A stretch of DNA of 64,000 nt. Origin: Nonomuraea gerenzanensis (GTDB lineage Bacteria > Actinomycetota > Actinomycetes > Streptosporangiales > Streptosporangiaceae). The stretch spans positions 10,168,001-10,232,000 of the forward strand of contig NZ_CP084058.1 in NCBI RefSeq assembly GCF_020215645.1, given 5' to 3'. Both the position numbers and the translations under genes were made by a program. Of the stretch, positions 25,463-34,125 are shown piece after piece. The stretch's first letter is position 1. Each line of letters opens with the position of its first letter. The notes under the pieces are model-generated. The model was not told the origin of the DNA, ran no database searches, and saw only the letters and a program-made list of their open reading frames with translations.

Positions 25463-26896
25463 ATGCGCCAGCACGACAAGCTGTTCATCGGGGGCGAATG
25501 GGTGGCCCCCGCGGGCACCGGGACGATCGACGTCATCTCCCCCCACACCGAGGAGATCGTCGGCCGGGTCCCGGACGGCACGGCCGAGGACATGGAGCGG
25601 GCGGTCGCCGCCGCCAGGCAGGCCTTCGACCACGGGCCGTGGCCGCGGATGACGTTCGCCGAGCGGGCCGAGGTGATCGCCCGGCTGGCGGCCATCTACA
25701 ACGAGCGGCAGGCCGAGATGGCCCAGCTCATCACCGAGGAGATGGGCTCGCCGATCACGTTCTCCAACCTCGCGCAGGCGCCGCAGCCGCTCGGCATGCT
25801 GCAGTTCTACGCCGAGCTGGGGCGGACGTTCGAGCAGGAGGAGCAGCGGCCGGGGCTGTTCGGCCCGATCACCGTGCGCAGGGAGCCGGTGGGCGTCGTG
25901 GCGGCCGTCGTGCCGTGGAACGTCCCGCAGTTCGTCACCATGACCAAGGTCGCGCCCGCGCTGCTGGCCGGCTGCACGATCGTGCTCAAGCCGGCCCCGG
26001 AGACGCCGCTGGACGCGTACCTGCTGGCGGAGTGGGCGGCCGAGGCCGGCGTGCCCGCGGGCGTGCTCAACATCGTCGTCGCGGGCCGCGAGGTCGGCGA
26101 GCACCTGATCTCGCACCGGGGCGTGGACAAGGTCGCCTTCACCGGCTCGACCGCGGCCGGCCGGCGCATCGCCGCCGTCTGCGGCGAGCAGCTCAAGCGG
26201 GTCAGCCTGGAGCTGGGCGGCAAGTCGGCCGCGATCATCCTGGACGACGCCGACCTGGCCGCCAGCATGGGCTTCCTGTCCATGGCCTCCCTCATGAACA
26301 ACGGCCAGGCGTGCGTCGCGCAGACCCGCATCCTGGCCTCGCGCAACCGCTACGACGAGGTCGTGGACGCGATCGCGGGCATGGTCTCCGCCCAGGCCGT
26401 CGGCGACCCCGCCGACGCGGCGACCGGCATCGGCCCGCTGGTGGCCAAGCGGCAGCAGGAGCGGGTGGAGGGCTACATCAAGCTCGGCATGGACGAGGGC
26501 GCCAAGATCGTGGTGGGCGGCCTCGACCGGCCGTACGACAGGGGCTGGTACGTCGCGCCCACGGTCTTCGCCGGTGTCAGCAACGACATGCGCATCGCCC
26601 GCGAGGAGATCTTCGGCCCGGTCCTGGCCGTGATCCCCTACGAGGACGAGGCCGACGCCGTCCGCATCGCCAACGACAGCGACTACGGCCTGGCCGGCAC
26701 GGTCTGGACGGCCGACACCGAGCACGGCATGGAGGTGGCCCGCCAGGTCCGCACCGGCACGTACGGCGTGAACTGCTTCATGCTGGAGACCAACGCCCCC
26801 TTCGGCGGCTACAAGGCCAGCGGCATCGGCCGCGAACTGGGCCCCGAGGGCCTCAACAGCTACCTGGAGTACAAGACGATCAGCCGCCTCGGCTGA
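25463..26896 (+). CDS. Aldehyde dehydrogenase
   Basis: 477-residue NAD(P)-dependent aldehyde dehydrogenase. The Rossmann part has VAFTGSTAAGRRIA. The general base Glu is in RVSLELGGKSAAII, the catalytic Cys in NNGQACVAQTR, and the C-terminal REEIFGPVLAVIPYEDEADA is typical. It is cytoplasmic and oxidises an aldehyde to an acid. GCAGGAGG at 25447-25454 fixes the ATG at 25463, although the frame stays open upstream to 25343. It stands alone and is closed by a strong hairpin. Confidence 0.93.
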   Translation: MRQHDKLFIGGEWVAPAGTGTIDVISPHTEEIVGRVPDGTAEDMERAVAAARQAFDHGPWPRMTFAERAEVIARLAAIYNERQAEMAQLITEEMGSPITFSNLAQAPQPLGMLQFYAELGRTFEQEEQRPGLFGPITVRREPVGVVAAVVPWNVPQFVTMTKVAPALLAGCTIVLKPAPETPLDAYLLAEWAAEAGVPAGVLNIVVAGREVGEHLISHRGVDKVAFTGSTAAGRRIAAVCGEQLKRVSLELGGKSAAIILDDADLAASMGFLSMASLMNNGQACVAQTRILASRNRYDEVVDAIAGMVSAQAVGDPADAATGIGPLVAKRQQERVEGYIKLGMDEGAKIVVGGLDRPYDRGWYVAPTVFAGVSNDMRIAREEIFGPVLAVIPYEDEADAVRIANDSDYGLAGTVWTADTEHGMEVARQVRTGTYGVNCFMLETNAPFGGYKASGIGRELGPEGLNSYLEYKTISRLG

Positions 26897-26915
26897 TCTG
26901 CCGTCCAGCGAAGCG

Positions 26916-26945
26916 GAGGGCCCCGCCACCCATGGCGGGGCCCTC
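26916..26945. terminator. Strong hairpin terminator after the aldehyde dehydrogenase gene
   Basis: A 12-bp perfect stem (GAGGGCCCCGCC, then GGCGGGGCCCTC) has a six-base loop and begins 19 bases after the stop codon. Outer GCGAAG/CTTCGC bases extend it imperfectly. Confidence 0.85.
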
Positions 26946-27026
26946 TTCGCGGATGGCCACCCAGCGCGCCCCCGCGACGCTGGGCTACCGCCCGACTACA
27001 GCAGTATGTCCCACGTCCACCGCATA

Positions 27027-27070
27027 GGCGGTTTCCTTCCCCAGGGACTTTCTCCCGGCGGTTTCCTTCC
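27027..27070. repeat. Two 14-bp direct repeats at 30-bp spacing
   Basis: GGCGGTTTCCTTCC occurs at 27027-27040 and 27057-27070, in the 150-bp stretch between the terminator and the hydrolase stop codon. The function is unknown. I see no gene in this gap. Confidence 0.6.
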
Positions 27071-27096
27071 ATCCGCCCTAGGTAGACGTGTTTCAC

Positions 27097-27849
27097 TCAG
27101 GAAAAGTTCGAGGAGATCCATTTGCCGATCCGGCGGACCAATTCAGGCGTCGCCGCGGACTCCGCGTGCCCGAATCCCGGCTCGATCCACAGCTCCTTCG
27201 GCTCCCTGGCGCCGCCGTAGAGCTGCCGAGCGTGATCCAGCGGGAAGAACGTGTCCGCGTCCCCGTGCACGATCAGCAGCGGCGTGGGCGAGATGAGCCC
27301 GGCGGCCTCGTGCGGCGGCATCGGGACCGGGTCCCACTGGCCCCGTGCGATCCGCGTGCGCTTGGCCACCCGCGCCGCCCACCGCCCGAACGGCTGTTCG
27401 ATGGCCCAGTGCACCTGCCGCATCGGCTTGGTCCCCCGGTAGTACCAGCGGGCCGGGCCGCTCACCGCCACCACCGCGTCCACCCCGCCGCGCAGCCCCG
27501 CGTGCCGCACCGCCACCGCCGCGCCCATCGAGAAGCCGACGACGGCCAGCTTCGAGTAGCCGATCACCCGGGCGTGCCTGACCGCGGCCTGCACGTCGAG
27601 GATCTCCAGGTCGCCCACCGTGGTCTCGCCGCCGGACCTGCCGTGGCCGCGGAAATCGAAGGCGATCACTCCGCCGTACCCGCTGAGCACGTGCACGATG
27701 CGGCGCGCGGTCCGGTCGCGCCAGGACCCGGTGAAGCCGTGCGCCACGACGATGCCCACGTCCGTACGGGCGGAGGGCGTGTGCGCGGCGTCGATGCGGA
27801 CCCCGTCCTCGGTCCTGAGCATGACGGGGAAATGAGGCGCAAGAGGCAT
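27097..27849 (-). CDS. Alpha/beta hydrolase
   Basis: 250 residues. The nucleophile elbow is GFSMG (VVGFSMGAAVAVRHAG), the oxyanion region HGFTGSW, the acid in HGDADTFFP and the histidine in EPGFGHAES. It is cytoplasmic and likely an esterase, lipase or thioesterase; the substrate is unknown. The ATG at 27849 lies ten bases after the stop of LuxR regulator B, so it is probably co-transcribed with it and is the last gene of the minus-strand run that starts at 34047. Confidence 0.9.
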   Translation of the reverse strand: MPLAPHFPVMLRTEDGVRIDAAHTPSARTDVGIVVAHGFTGSWRDRTARRIVHVLSGYGGVIAFDFRGHGRSGGETTVGDLEILDVQAAVRHARVIGYSKLAVVGFSMGAAVAVRHAGLRGGVDAVVAVSGPARWYYRGTKPMRQVHWAIEQPFGRWAARVAKRTRIARGQWDPVPMPPHEAAGLISPTPLLIVHGDADTFFPLDHARQLYGGAREPKELWIEPGFGHAESAATPELVRRIGKWISSNFS

Positions 27850-27859
27850 GAATATGAGG

Positions 27860-30289
27860 TTAAGTCCGCTGGACGTCGGTACCGCGTTCGGCCGCCCACA
27901 CCGCGATCTGCGAGCGGGCGTCGAAGCCCAGCTTGTCCATGATGTTGGCGATGTGCCGCGCCACCGTGGCCGGGCTGATCACCAGCTCCGTGGCGATCGC
28001 CCGGTTGCTCAGGCCCCGCGTGAGCATCACGGCGATCTCGCGCTCCCTCGGCGTCAGCCCGGAGCAGCGCGGCCCCGCCCCCAGGCCCGCCGGCAGCGGC
28101 CCCTGCACGGCCGCGCAGTCGAGTACCCTCCTGGCCACCTCCTCGGGCGGGCACTCCATGCCCCTGGCCCACAGCAGCCTCACCCGGCCCTCGCCTAGCT
28201 CGTCGCGGGCCAGCGTCAGCAGCTCCTGCACCCGCCCCGGCATGCCGAACTGCCCGATCGACTCACGCAGCGCGGTGGCGGCGGCCCCGGCCAGCACCGC
28301 GCCCTCCAGATCGCCCTGCGCCAGGGCCAGCGCCGACAGCGAGGACAGCGCCCGCATGACGCCCCTGCGCTGCCCCGCCTTCCTGCTCAGCTCCAGCCCG
28401 GCGGCCACGTGCTTCTTGGCGGCCACGTGGTCGCCCAGCCCCGCGGCCACCCGGCCGAGCTGGGCGTGGCAGCGCGCCAGCTCGACCCGGTTGTCCATGC
28501 CCTCCAGCAGCGGCAGCGCACCCGCGTGGTGCGACATGGCCGCCTCCAGGTCGCCCGCCGCCTCGGCCACGGCGCCGAGATGCGTCAGCGCCCTGGCCTG
28601 GGTCCAGTGGTGGCCCGCCTCCCTGCCCAGCGCGAGCGCCTGCTCGCCGTACCGCTGGGCCTGCCGCAGCCGCCCCTGGAACAGCGCCAGGTTGAGCTGG
28701 GCGATCCGCACCGTGGCCAGGTTGAACGGGTCGTCGTGCGCGGTCGCCACCGCCTCCAGCTCCTCCAGGTAGCGCAGCGCCCGCTCGGTCTGCCCCGTGC
28801 GGAAGAACACGGTCAGCGCCACGCCGTAGGTGATGCCCAGCCAGTGCGTGTACGGGTGCCGCTTCTGCTCCTCCACCCCCTGCACGATCAGCTCCTCGGC
28901 CCTGACCAGCTCGTCGGCCAGCTCCAGCCCGTACGCCAGCGCGCCCGCGGCCACCGCCACGACGTCGTCGGGCACCTCCGCCAGGTCCAGCGCGAGCAGC
29001 CGCTCGTGCCAGCCGACGCTCTCGCCCAGGTCACCGCGGACGGCCAGGATCGCCAGCGCCGCCCGCGCCAGCCGCAGCCCGGTCACCGCGTCGCGCGACT
29101 CCACCGCCCAGTCGATCGCCAGCCTGCAGTCGTCGAGCAGCGTGCGGCCCCTGGTGAAGTGGGCGAACCGCGCCGGCCACGGCATCCGGGGCGCCAGCGA
29201 GCCACCCTCGTAGCAGCGCTCCATCTCCTCGCAGATCACCCGCAGGTGCCGCTCGCGCAGCCGGGCCACCTCACCCACCTCCGCCAGGCGGTCGGCGGCG
29301 TACTGCCGGATGGTCTCCAGCAGGCGGTAGCGGCCCGAGCCGCCCTGGTGCAGCACCAGCGACTTGTCCACCAGGCCGCCGAGCAGGTCGAGCAGCTCGG
29401 CCCTGCGCACGATCCCGCCGTCGGCGCACACCCGCTCGGCCAGCCCCAGGTCGAACAGCCCCGCGAAGACCGACAGCCGCCGCAGCAGCACCCGCTCCTT
29501 GGGCCTGAGCAGGTCGTGGCTCCACTCCACGGTGGCCAGCAGCGTGCGCTGCCTGGCCGGAGCCGTACGCGGGCCGGTGGTCAGCAGCGCGAACCGGTCG
29601 CCGAGGCGGTCGGCGATGCGGCCGGGGCTCAGCAGGCTCGTGCGGGCCGCCGCCAGCTCCAGGGCCAGCGGCAGGCCGTCGAGCGCCCGGCACAGGCGGA
29701 CGACGTCGGGCATGTGCTCCGTCACCCCGCGCGCCCCGACCGCCAGCGCCCGCTCCACGAACAGCAGCACCGACTCGGCGTCGGGACGCCGCTCGTCGGG
29801 CAGCTCCAGCGGCGGCACCCGCCAGACCAGTTCCTCCTGAATGTGCAGCGGCTCGCGGCTGGTGAGCAGGAAGCGCAGGCCGGGACACTCGGCGACGAGC
29901 CCGGCCACCAGCTCGGCGCACTGTTCGACCAGGTGCTCGCAGTTGTCCAGCAGGATCAGCGTGCCGGCGTCGCGCAGGCGCACGCGCAGGCCGTCGAGCA
30001 GCCGTCCGGGGATCTCGTCGCGCACGCCGAGCACGCGTGCCAGCTCGCCGACCACCAGGCCGGGGTCACCGAGGCGGGCCAGCTCCACGAGCCACACGCC
30101 GTCGGCGAACCAGGGCCGCGCCTGTGCCGCCACGCGCAGCGACAGCCGGGTCTTGCCGATGCCGCCCACCCCGCTGAGCGTGATCACGCGTTCGTCGCGG
30201 ACCAGGGCGGTCAGCTCCGACACGTCGCGGTCGCGGCCGATGAAGCGGTTGGGCTCCACGGGGAGATTGTGCGGGGCTTGCGCGGTCAT
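27860..30289 (-). CDS. STAND ATPase / LuxR-family regulator B
   Basis: 809 residues with the same layout as regulators A and C. The N-terminus is NLPVEPNRFIGRDRDV, Walker A GVGGIGKT (40-47), the Walker B-like segment is TLILLDNCEHLVEQ, and the sensor segment is FLLTSREPLHIQEE. A TPR-like middle (about 380-720) is followed by the C-terminal LuxR helix-turn-helix (LTPREREIAVMLTRGLSNRA, then SPATVARHIANI). The SPATVARH recognition helix is identical in all three paralogues, so they may recognise related DNA. It follows AMP-fragment B and precedes an alpha/beta hydrolase on the same strand. Confidence 0.9.
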   Translation of the reverse strand: MTAQAPHNLPVEPNRFIGRDRDVSELTALVRDERVITLSGVGGIGKTRLSLRVAAQARPWFADGVWLVELARLGDPGLVVGELARVLGVRDEIPGRLLDGLRVRLRDAGTLILLDNCEHLVEQCAELVAGLVAECPGLRFLLTSREPLHIQEELVWRVPPLELPDERRPDAESVLLFVERALAVGARGVTEHMPDVVRLCRALDGLPLALELAAARTSLLSPGRIADRLGDRFALLTTGPRTAPARQRTLLATVEWSHDLLRPKERVLLRRLSVFAGLFDLGLAERVCADGGIVRRAELLDLLGGLVDKSLVLHQGGSGRYRLLETIRQYAADRLAEVGEVARLRERHLRVICEEMERCYEGGSLAPRMPWPARFAHFTRGRTLLDDCRLAIDWAVESRDAVTGLRLARAALAILAVRGDLGESVGWHERLLALDLAEVPDDVVAVAAGALAYGLELADELVRAEELIVQGVEEQKRHPYTHWLGITYGVALTVFFRTGQTERALRYLEELEAVATAHDDPFNLATVRIAQLNLALFQGRLRQAQRYGEQALALGREAGHHWTQARALTHLGAVAEAAGDLEAAMSHHAGALPLLEGMDNRVELARCHAQLGRVAAGLGDHVAAKKHVAAGLELSRKAGQRRGVMRALSSLSALALAQGDLEGAVLAGAAATALRESIGQFGMPGRVQELLTLARDELGEGRVRLLWARGMECPPEEVARRVLDCAAVQGPLPAGLGAGPRCSGLTPREREIAVMLTRGLSNRAIATELVISPATVARHIANIMDKLGFDARSQIAVWAAERGTDVQRT

Positions 30290-30375
30290 GTCGGGCCCAA
30301 GGTGGTCGCGGGAGGCTCTCTACGAGCCAAGTCTCCCCCTTGGCGGGGCCCGGTGCGATCACTTTGCGTGCAGAG

Positions 30376-30756
30376 TCAGCAACCCGCCGGGTACGAATGT
30401 GAGGCGCCGAGGTCTGCGATGCTCATGACGATCCGCACGCGTGACTCGTCGGCCGCGTCGAGGGCCTGGCGGACGTTGGAGATCATCACGCGGGCGCCGC
30501 TCTCCTGGATGCGGTCCCGCAGCGTCGCGGTGTCGAGATCGGGCGGCAGGGGCCACACGACGCCACCCGCGGCGATCACCGCGTTGGTCGACACCAGCAG
30601 ATCGGGGCCCACGGGCAGGCAGATGAGCACGGTGTCCCCAGCGCGCACTCCCCTGCGTCGCAACTGGAGGGTCGCGACCGCGGACCTCTCGTCCAGCTGC
30701 TCCTCGGTGAGCTTCAGGCCCGTGCCCGAGTCCACCATCACGATGCGCTCATCCAT
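30376..30756 (-). CDS. Short adenylate-forming (4CL-like) fragment protein, copy B
   Basis: 126 residues covering only the first subdomain of an AMP-binding enzyme: RRGVRAGDTVLICLPVGPDL, VIAAGGVVWPLPPDLDTATL and SGARVMISNVRQALDAADES. The stretch AADESRVRIVMSI corresponds to AAEESRVRQVVSL in copy A. It ends before the position of the nucleotide loop, so it cannot be an active ligase. It lies between regulators C and B on the same strand, 77 bases after C and 86 before B. The ATG at 30756 is chosen; a GTG nine bases upstream is possible. It could be a decayed gene, but codon use is normal and the frame is intact. Confidence 0.65.
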   Translation of the reverse strand: MDERIVMVDSGTGLKLTEEQLDERSAVATLQLRRRGVRAGDTVLICLPVGPDLLVSTNAVIAAGGVVWPLPPDLDTATLRDRIQESGARVMISNVRQALDAADESRVRIVMSIADLGASHSYPAGC

Positions 30757-30801
30757 GTGGTTCACCGTAGGGAGGGCGTCTCGTGCACACATGGGGCGGA
30801 A

Positions 30802-30821
30802 TATGCAGATCCCTATGCAGA
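30802..30821. repeat. TATGCAGA direct repeats between regulator C and fragment B
   Basis: TATGCAGA occurs at 30802-30809 and 30814-30821, 12 bases apart and therefore close to one helical turn. The pair is AT-rich against its surroundings and lies upstream of fragment B, a possible LuxR-type binding site. Confidence 0.4.
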
Positions 30822-30833
30822 ACTCGGCAGACC

Positions 30834-33251
30834 CTACGAGGCTCCCTTCTGATGTTCGGTGGCCCACACCGCGATCTGCGCCCGTGAGGTGTAGCCGAGC
30901 TTCTCCATGATGTTGGCGATGTGGCGGGCCACGGTCGCCGGGCTGATCACCAGTTCCTCGGCGATGGCCCGGTTGGACAGCCCCCGCGTGAGCAGCCCGG
31001 CGATCTCCTGCTCGCGCGCGGTCAGCAGCGAGTGCTTGACCGGCTCGGCCGCCACCGGAGCCGGCTTCTGCGCCAGGCGCTCGCCCGCCAGCACGTGGCG
31101 GGCGGCGTCGTCGGGGCTCATCGCCCGGCCGCGCGACCACAGCGAGGTCGTGCGGCCCTCGCCCAGCTTGGTGCGGGCCCGGCCGAGCAGCTCCTCGATC
31201 CTGGTCGTGGCCGAGTGCTGCCCGATCGACTCGCGCAGCCCCGCCGCCGCGGCGGCGGTCAGCACCGCGCCCTCCAGGTCGCCCTCGCACTCGGCCAGCA
31301 CCGACAGCCCCACCAGGCAGCGGGCCACGCCCTGCCGCTGCCCGGTGGCCCGCGCCAGCTCCAGGCTGGCGGCCAGCTGCTCGCGCGCGGTGCCGAACTC
31401 GTGCAGCATCGCCGCCACCCTGCCGATCCGCGTCAGGCACCGGGTCAGCTCGGGGTCGCCGCCCAGCTCGCTCAGCCACGGCACGGCCAGCTCGTACTGG
31501 GTCTTGGCGGTCACCAGGTCGCCGCGGGCCTCCGCCACCGAGCCGAGCTGGGTCGCGGCCCTGGCCATCAGCCAGCGGTGGCCGTGCGCGCGCGCCCGCG
31601 TCAGCGCCTCCTCGCCGTGCCGCTGCGCCTCCCGCAGCCTGCCGCGCACCAGCGCCACCGCCGACAGCCCGAGCAGCCCCGCCGCCTGGTTCCAGGTGTC
31701 GCCGGTGCGGCCGGCCAGGGCCAGGCCCGCCTCCGCGTGGTGCAGCGCGTCGTCGGTGCGCCCCATCCGGAGCAGCACCACGACGACGAGGCTGTGCATG
31801 ACGCAGCGCGGGTACGCCTCGGCGGGCGCCATGCCCTCCAGGCTCTCCTCGGCCACCTCCAGCGCCCGGCTCAGCTCGTCGCGCGCCTCCAGCCCGTAGG
31901 CGAGATAGGCCTTGGCGTGCGCGACCTGCTCGGCGGGCACGCCGGGCGAGCCGAGCGAGAGCAGCCGCTCGATCCAGCCGACGATCTCCGTCACGTTGCC
32001 GCCGAGGGGCAGCAGCCCCGTGCTGGTCCTGCACAGCCACAGGCCCGCGCTGACGTTGCCGGACTCGACCGCCCACTCCAGCGCCACCCTCTGGTCGTCG
32101 ATGAGGTCGCGGCTGGCGGTCAGCGCCTCCAGCCGCTCAGGCCAGGGCACGTCGGGGAGCACCATCTCGGTCGTGAAGTGCCGCTCCTGCAGCTCGCACA
32201 GGACGTCGAGGTGCCGCTGGCGCAGGATCTCGCGCTCGCCGGCCTGTTCGAGCCGCTCGACGGCGTACCGCCTGATGGTCTCCAGCAGCCAGTAGCGCCT
32301 GCGGCCCTCGTCGCACAGCACGAGCGACTTGTCGACCAGCCCGCCGAGCAGATCGACGATGTCGCCCGCGGGGATGGGCCGCTCGGCGCAGACCTGCTCG
32401 GCCAGGTCGAGGTCGAAATCACCGGCGAACACCGACAGCCGCCGCAGCAGCACCTGCTCCTTGACCGCGAGCAGGTCGTAGCTCCACTCCACGGCCGCCA
32501 GCAGCGTGCGCTGGCGGGGCGGCGCGGTACGGCCGCCGGTGGTCAGCAGCGAGAAGCGGTCGTCGATGCGGTCGGCGATCTGGCCGGGGCTGAGCAGGCT
32601 GGTGCGGGCCGCGGCCAGCTCCAGCGCCAGCGGCAGCCCGTCGAGCGCCCGGCACAGCCGCACCACGTCCGGCAGGCTCTCCGGCCCCAGCCTGGTGCCC
32701 GCCGCCGCGGCCCGGTCCATGAACAGCTGGACGGACTCGGCGTCGGAGGCGGCGGGGCCTGGCAGGTCGAGCGGCGGCACCCGCCAGATCAGCTCGCTGG
32801 GGATGCGCAGCGGCTCCCTGCTGGTGGCCAGGATGCGCAGCGAGGGGCAGGCGGCGACGAGCGCGGCGGCCACCTCGGCGCACTTGTCGACCAGATGCTC
32901 GCAGTTGTCGAGCAACAGCAGGCAGCACTGGTCGCGCAGCCGGGCCGTCATGGTGTCGAGCAGCGGCCTGGCGGCCTCCTCACGCAGGCCCAGCACGCGG
33001 CCCAGCTCCTGCTCGACCAACTCGGGCCGGCCGACCCTGGCCAGCTCCACCAGCCACACGCCGTCGGGGAACGACGGCACCAGCCCGGCCGCCACCTGGA
33101 GGGCCAGCCGGGTCTTGCCGATGCCGCCGACCCCGCACAGCGTGACCACCCTGGTGCCGCCGAACAGGTCGTGCAGGTCATCGAGATCGCGCTCGCGGCC
33201 GACGAACCGGTTGGGCTCAGCCGGAAGGTTGTGCCGGGGGAAATCTGGCAT
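30834..33251 (-). CDS. STAND ATPase / LuxR-family regulator C
   Basis: 805 residues. The N-terminus is NLPAEPNRFVGRERDLDDL, with Walker A GVGGIGKT (40-47), CLLLLDNCEHLVDK and LRILATSREPLRIPSE. A TPR-like region follows, and the C-terminus is LTAREQEIAGLLTRGLSNRA then SPATVARHIANIMEKLG. The ATG at 33251 is chosen because AGGGTGAG lies just upstream and the protein then starts like its paralogues; the frame stays open to 33314. It is 52 bases downstream of AMP-fragment C and upstream of fragment B. An inverted repeat ACACT-N7-AGTGT lies at 33279-33295 before it. Confidence 0.9.
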   Translation of the reverse strand: MPDFPRHNLPAEPNRFVGRERDLDDLHDLFGGTRVVTLCGVGGIGKTRLALQVAAGLVPSFPDGVWLVELARVGRPELVEQELGRVLGLREEAARPLLDTMTARLRDQCCLLLLDNCEHLVDKCAEVAAALVAACPSLRILATSREPLRIPSELIWRVPPLDLPGPAASDAESVQLFMDRAAAAGTRLGPESLPDVVRLCRALDGLPLALELAAARTSLLSPGQIADRIDDRFSLLTTGGRTAPPRQRTLLAAVEWSYDLLAVKEQVLLRRLSVFAGDFDLDLAEQVCAERPIPAGDIVDLLGGLVDKSLVLCDEGRRRYWLLETIRRYAVERLEQAGEREILRQRHLDVLCELQERHFTTEMVLPDVPWPERLEALTASRDLIDDQRVALEWAVESGNVSAGLWLCRTSTGLLPLGGNVTEIVGWIERLLSLGSPGVPAEQVAHAKAYLAYGLEARDELSRALEVAEESLEGMAPAEAYPRCVMHSLVVVVLLRMGRTDDALHHAEAGLALAGRTGDTWNQAAGLLGLSAVALVRGRLREAQRHGEEALTRARAHGHRWLMARAATQLGSVAEARGDLVTAKTQYELAVPWLSELGGDPELTRCLTRIGRVAAMLHEFGTAREQLAASLELARATGQRQGVARCLVGLSVLAECEGDLEGAVLTAAAAAGLRESIGQHSATTRIEELLGRARTKLGEGRTTSLWSRGRAMSPDDAARHVLAGERLAQKPAPVAAEPVKHSLLTAREQEIAGLLTRGLSNRAIAEELVISPATVARHIANIMEKLGYTSRAQIAVWATEHQKGAS

Positions 33252-33278
33252 GTGCTCACCCTGCGTCGCGGAAGGATC

Positions 33279-33295
33279 ACACTCTCCCACAGTGT
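33279..33295. promoter_or_regulatory. Inverted repeat upstream of LuxR regulator C
   Basis: ACACT and AGTGT arms are separated by seven bases in the 52-bp gap between fragment C and regulator C. It resembles the CACACTCACAGTG run before regulator A, so it may be a related control site. Confidence 0.35.
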
Positions 33296-33303
33296 CGCAC
33301 TTC

Positions 33304-34047
33304 TCACAGGCCAAGCGAGCTCACGACCGCCCTTTCGTCCACGACGCGCAGAACGGGGTTGCCGAGCAGCTTCTTGGCCAGGTCGTACGGCGCCACGACC
33401 ACGGTGGCCCGCCGCTCATGGGCCAGCACCCGGCAGCCGACCAGGCTCGGCTCGTGGGCGACCACGACGTGGGCGCCCGCCGTCATCGCCAGATCGATCA
33501 GCCGCAGCCCGCGGAACGGCTCGCTCACCGCGCTGAGCACGACGTCGTCCTTGCCGATCACCAGCCGGGTGGCCAGCTCGCGCAGGTCGGCCGCCAGCTC
33601 GAGGTTGTCGAACAGCCGGATGCCGTCGAGCGTGAGCGCGGGCCCGGCCAGCGGCCCGAACTCGACCGCGCCCGCGGTCAGCAGCTCCGTGAACGACCTG
33701 GCCCCCGGCGTGGGACGGAACGCGAACACCTGGTCCACCTTCACCGCGGCGGGGTCGTAGTGGTCCTGCGCGATCATCATCCGGGCGCTGCCGGTGGCCG
33801 AGAGCACCGCCACCCCGCCGGCCCAGGCCACGGAGTGGACGGCCAGGGGCAGGCTCGCGCCGAGCGGGAGGTTGACGAGCACCTGGTCGCCGTAACGCAG
33901 GCCCTGGGCCCGCAGCCCGGCGGCGGCGCGGATGACCCGCCGGGCGAAGGCGGTGTAGGACAGCACCTCGCCGGTCCTGACGTCGCTCACCGCCGGCTGC
34001 TCGCCCTTCATCGGTGCCGCCGCCATCACGAGCTCTGTCCAGGTCAT
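33304..34047 (-). CDS. Truncated adenylate-forming (4CL-like) protein without P-loop, copy C
   Basis: 247 residues resembling the N-terminal half of acyl-CoA ligases: GEQPAVSDVRTGEVLSYTAF, GLRYGDQVLVNLPLGASLPL, then DNLELAADLRELATRLVIGK and DDVVLSAVSEPFRGLRLI. The last two correspond to regions that normally follow the TSGTTGxPKG nucleotide loop, and that loop is absent. No C-terminal catalytic domain follows; the gene ends at VVSSLGL, near where ligases read lrvvxSGAAPL. It is the first gene of the minus-strand run leading to regulators C and B. It diverges from a TetR gene and has the same 28-bp upstream element as copy A. Confidence 0.72.
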   Translation of the reverse strand: MTWTELVMAAAPMKGEQPAVSDVRTGEVLSYTAFARRVIRAAAGLRAQGLRYGDQVLVNLPLGASLPLAVHSVAWAGGVAVLSATGSARMMIAQDHYDPAAVKVDQVFAFRPTPGARSFTELLTAGAVEFGPLAGPALTLDGIRLFDNLELAADLRELATRLVIGKDDVVLSAVSEPFRGLRLIDLAMTAGAHVVVAHEPSLVGCRVLAHERRATVVVAPYDLAKKLLGNPVLRVVDERAVVSSLGL

Positions 34048-34084
34048 GACGACAATCTAGGTACCGGCACCGGGATTGCCATGC

Positions 34085-34122
34085 GCACAATTGTGCAACC
34101 CCCTATGTATGTAGAGGCTTGT
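34085..34122. promoter_or_regulatory. Divergent operator region: palindrome plus conserved 28-bp element
   Basis: GCACAATTGTGC (34085-34096) is a perfect 12-bp palindrome. It touches the element at 34095-34122, whose minus-strand core TACATACATAGGGGGTTGC repeats that found upstream of fragment A at 14806. The region lies between fragment C (start 34047) and the TetR gene (start 34126). The palindrome is the likely TetR operator. Confidence 0.6.
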
Positions 34123-34125
34123 CCC

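Noticed and set aside
14000..34047. The ligase-like fragments as part of a non-ribosomal peptide or polyketide cluster
   Set aside because: No condensation, ketosynthase or carrier domain is in the window, and the fragments lack the ATP-binding loop and C-terminal domain.
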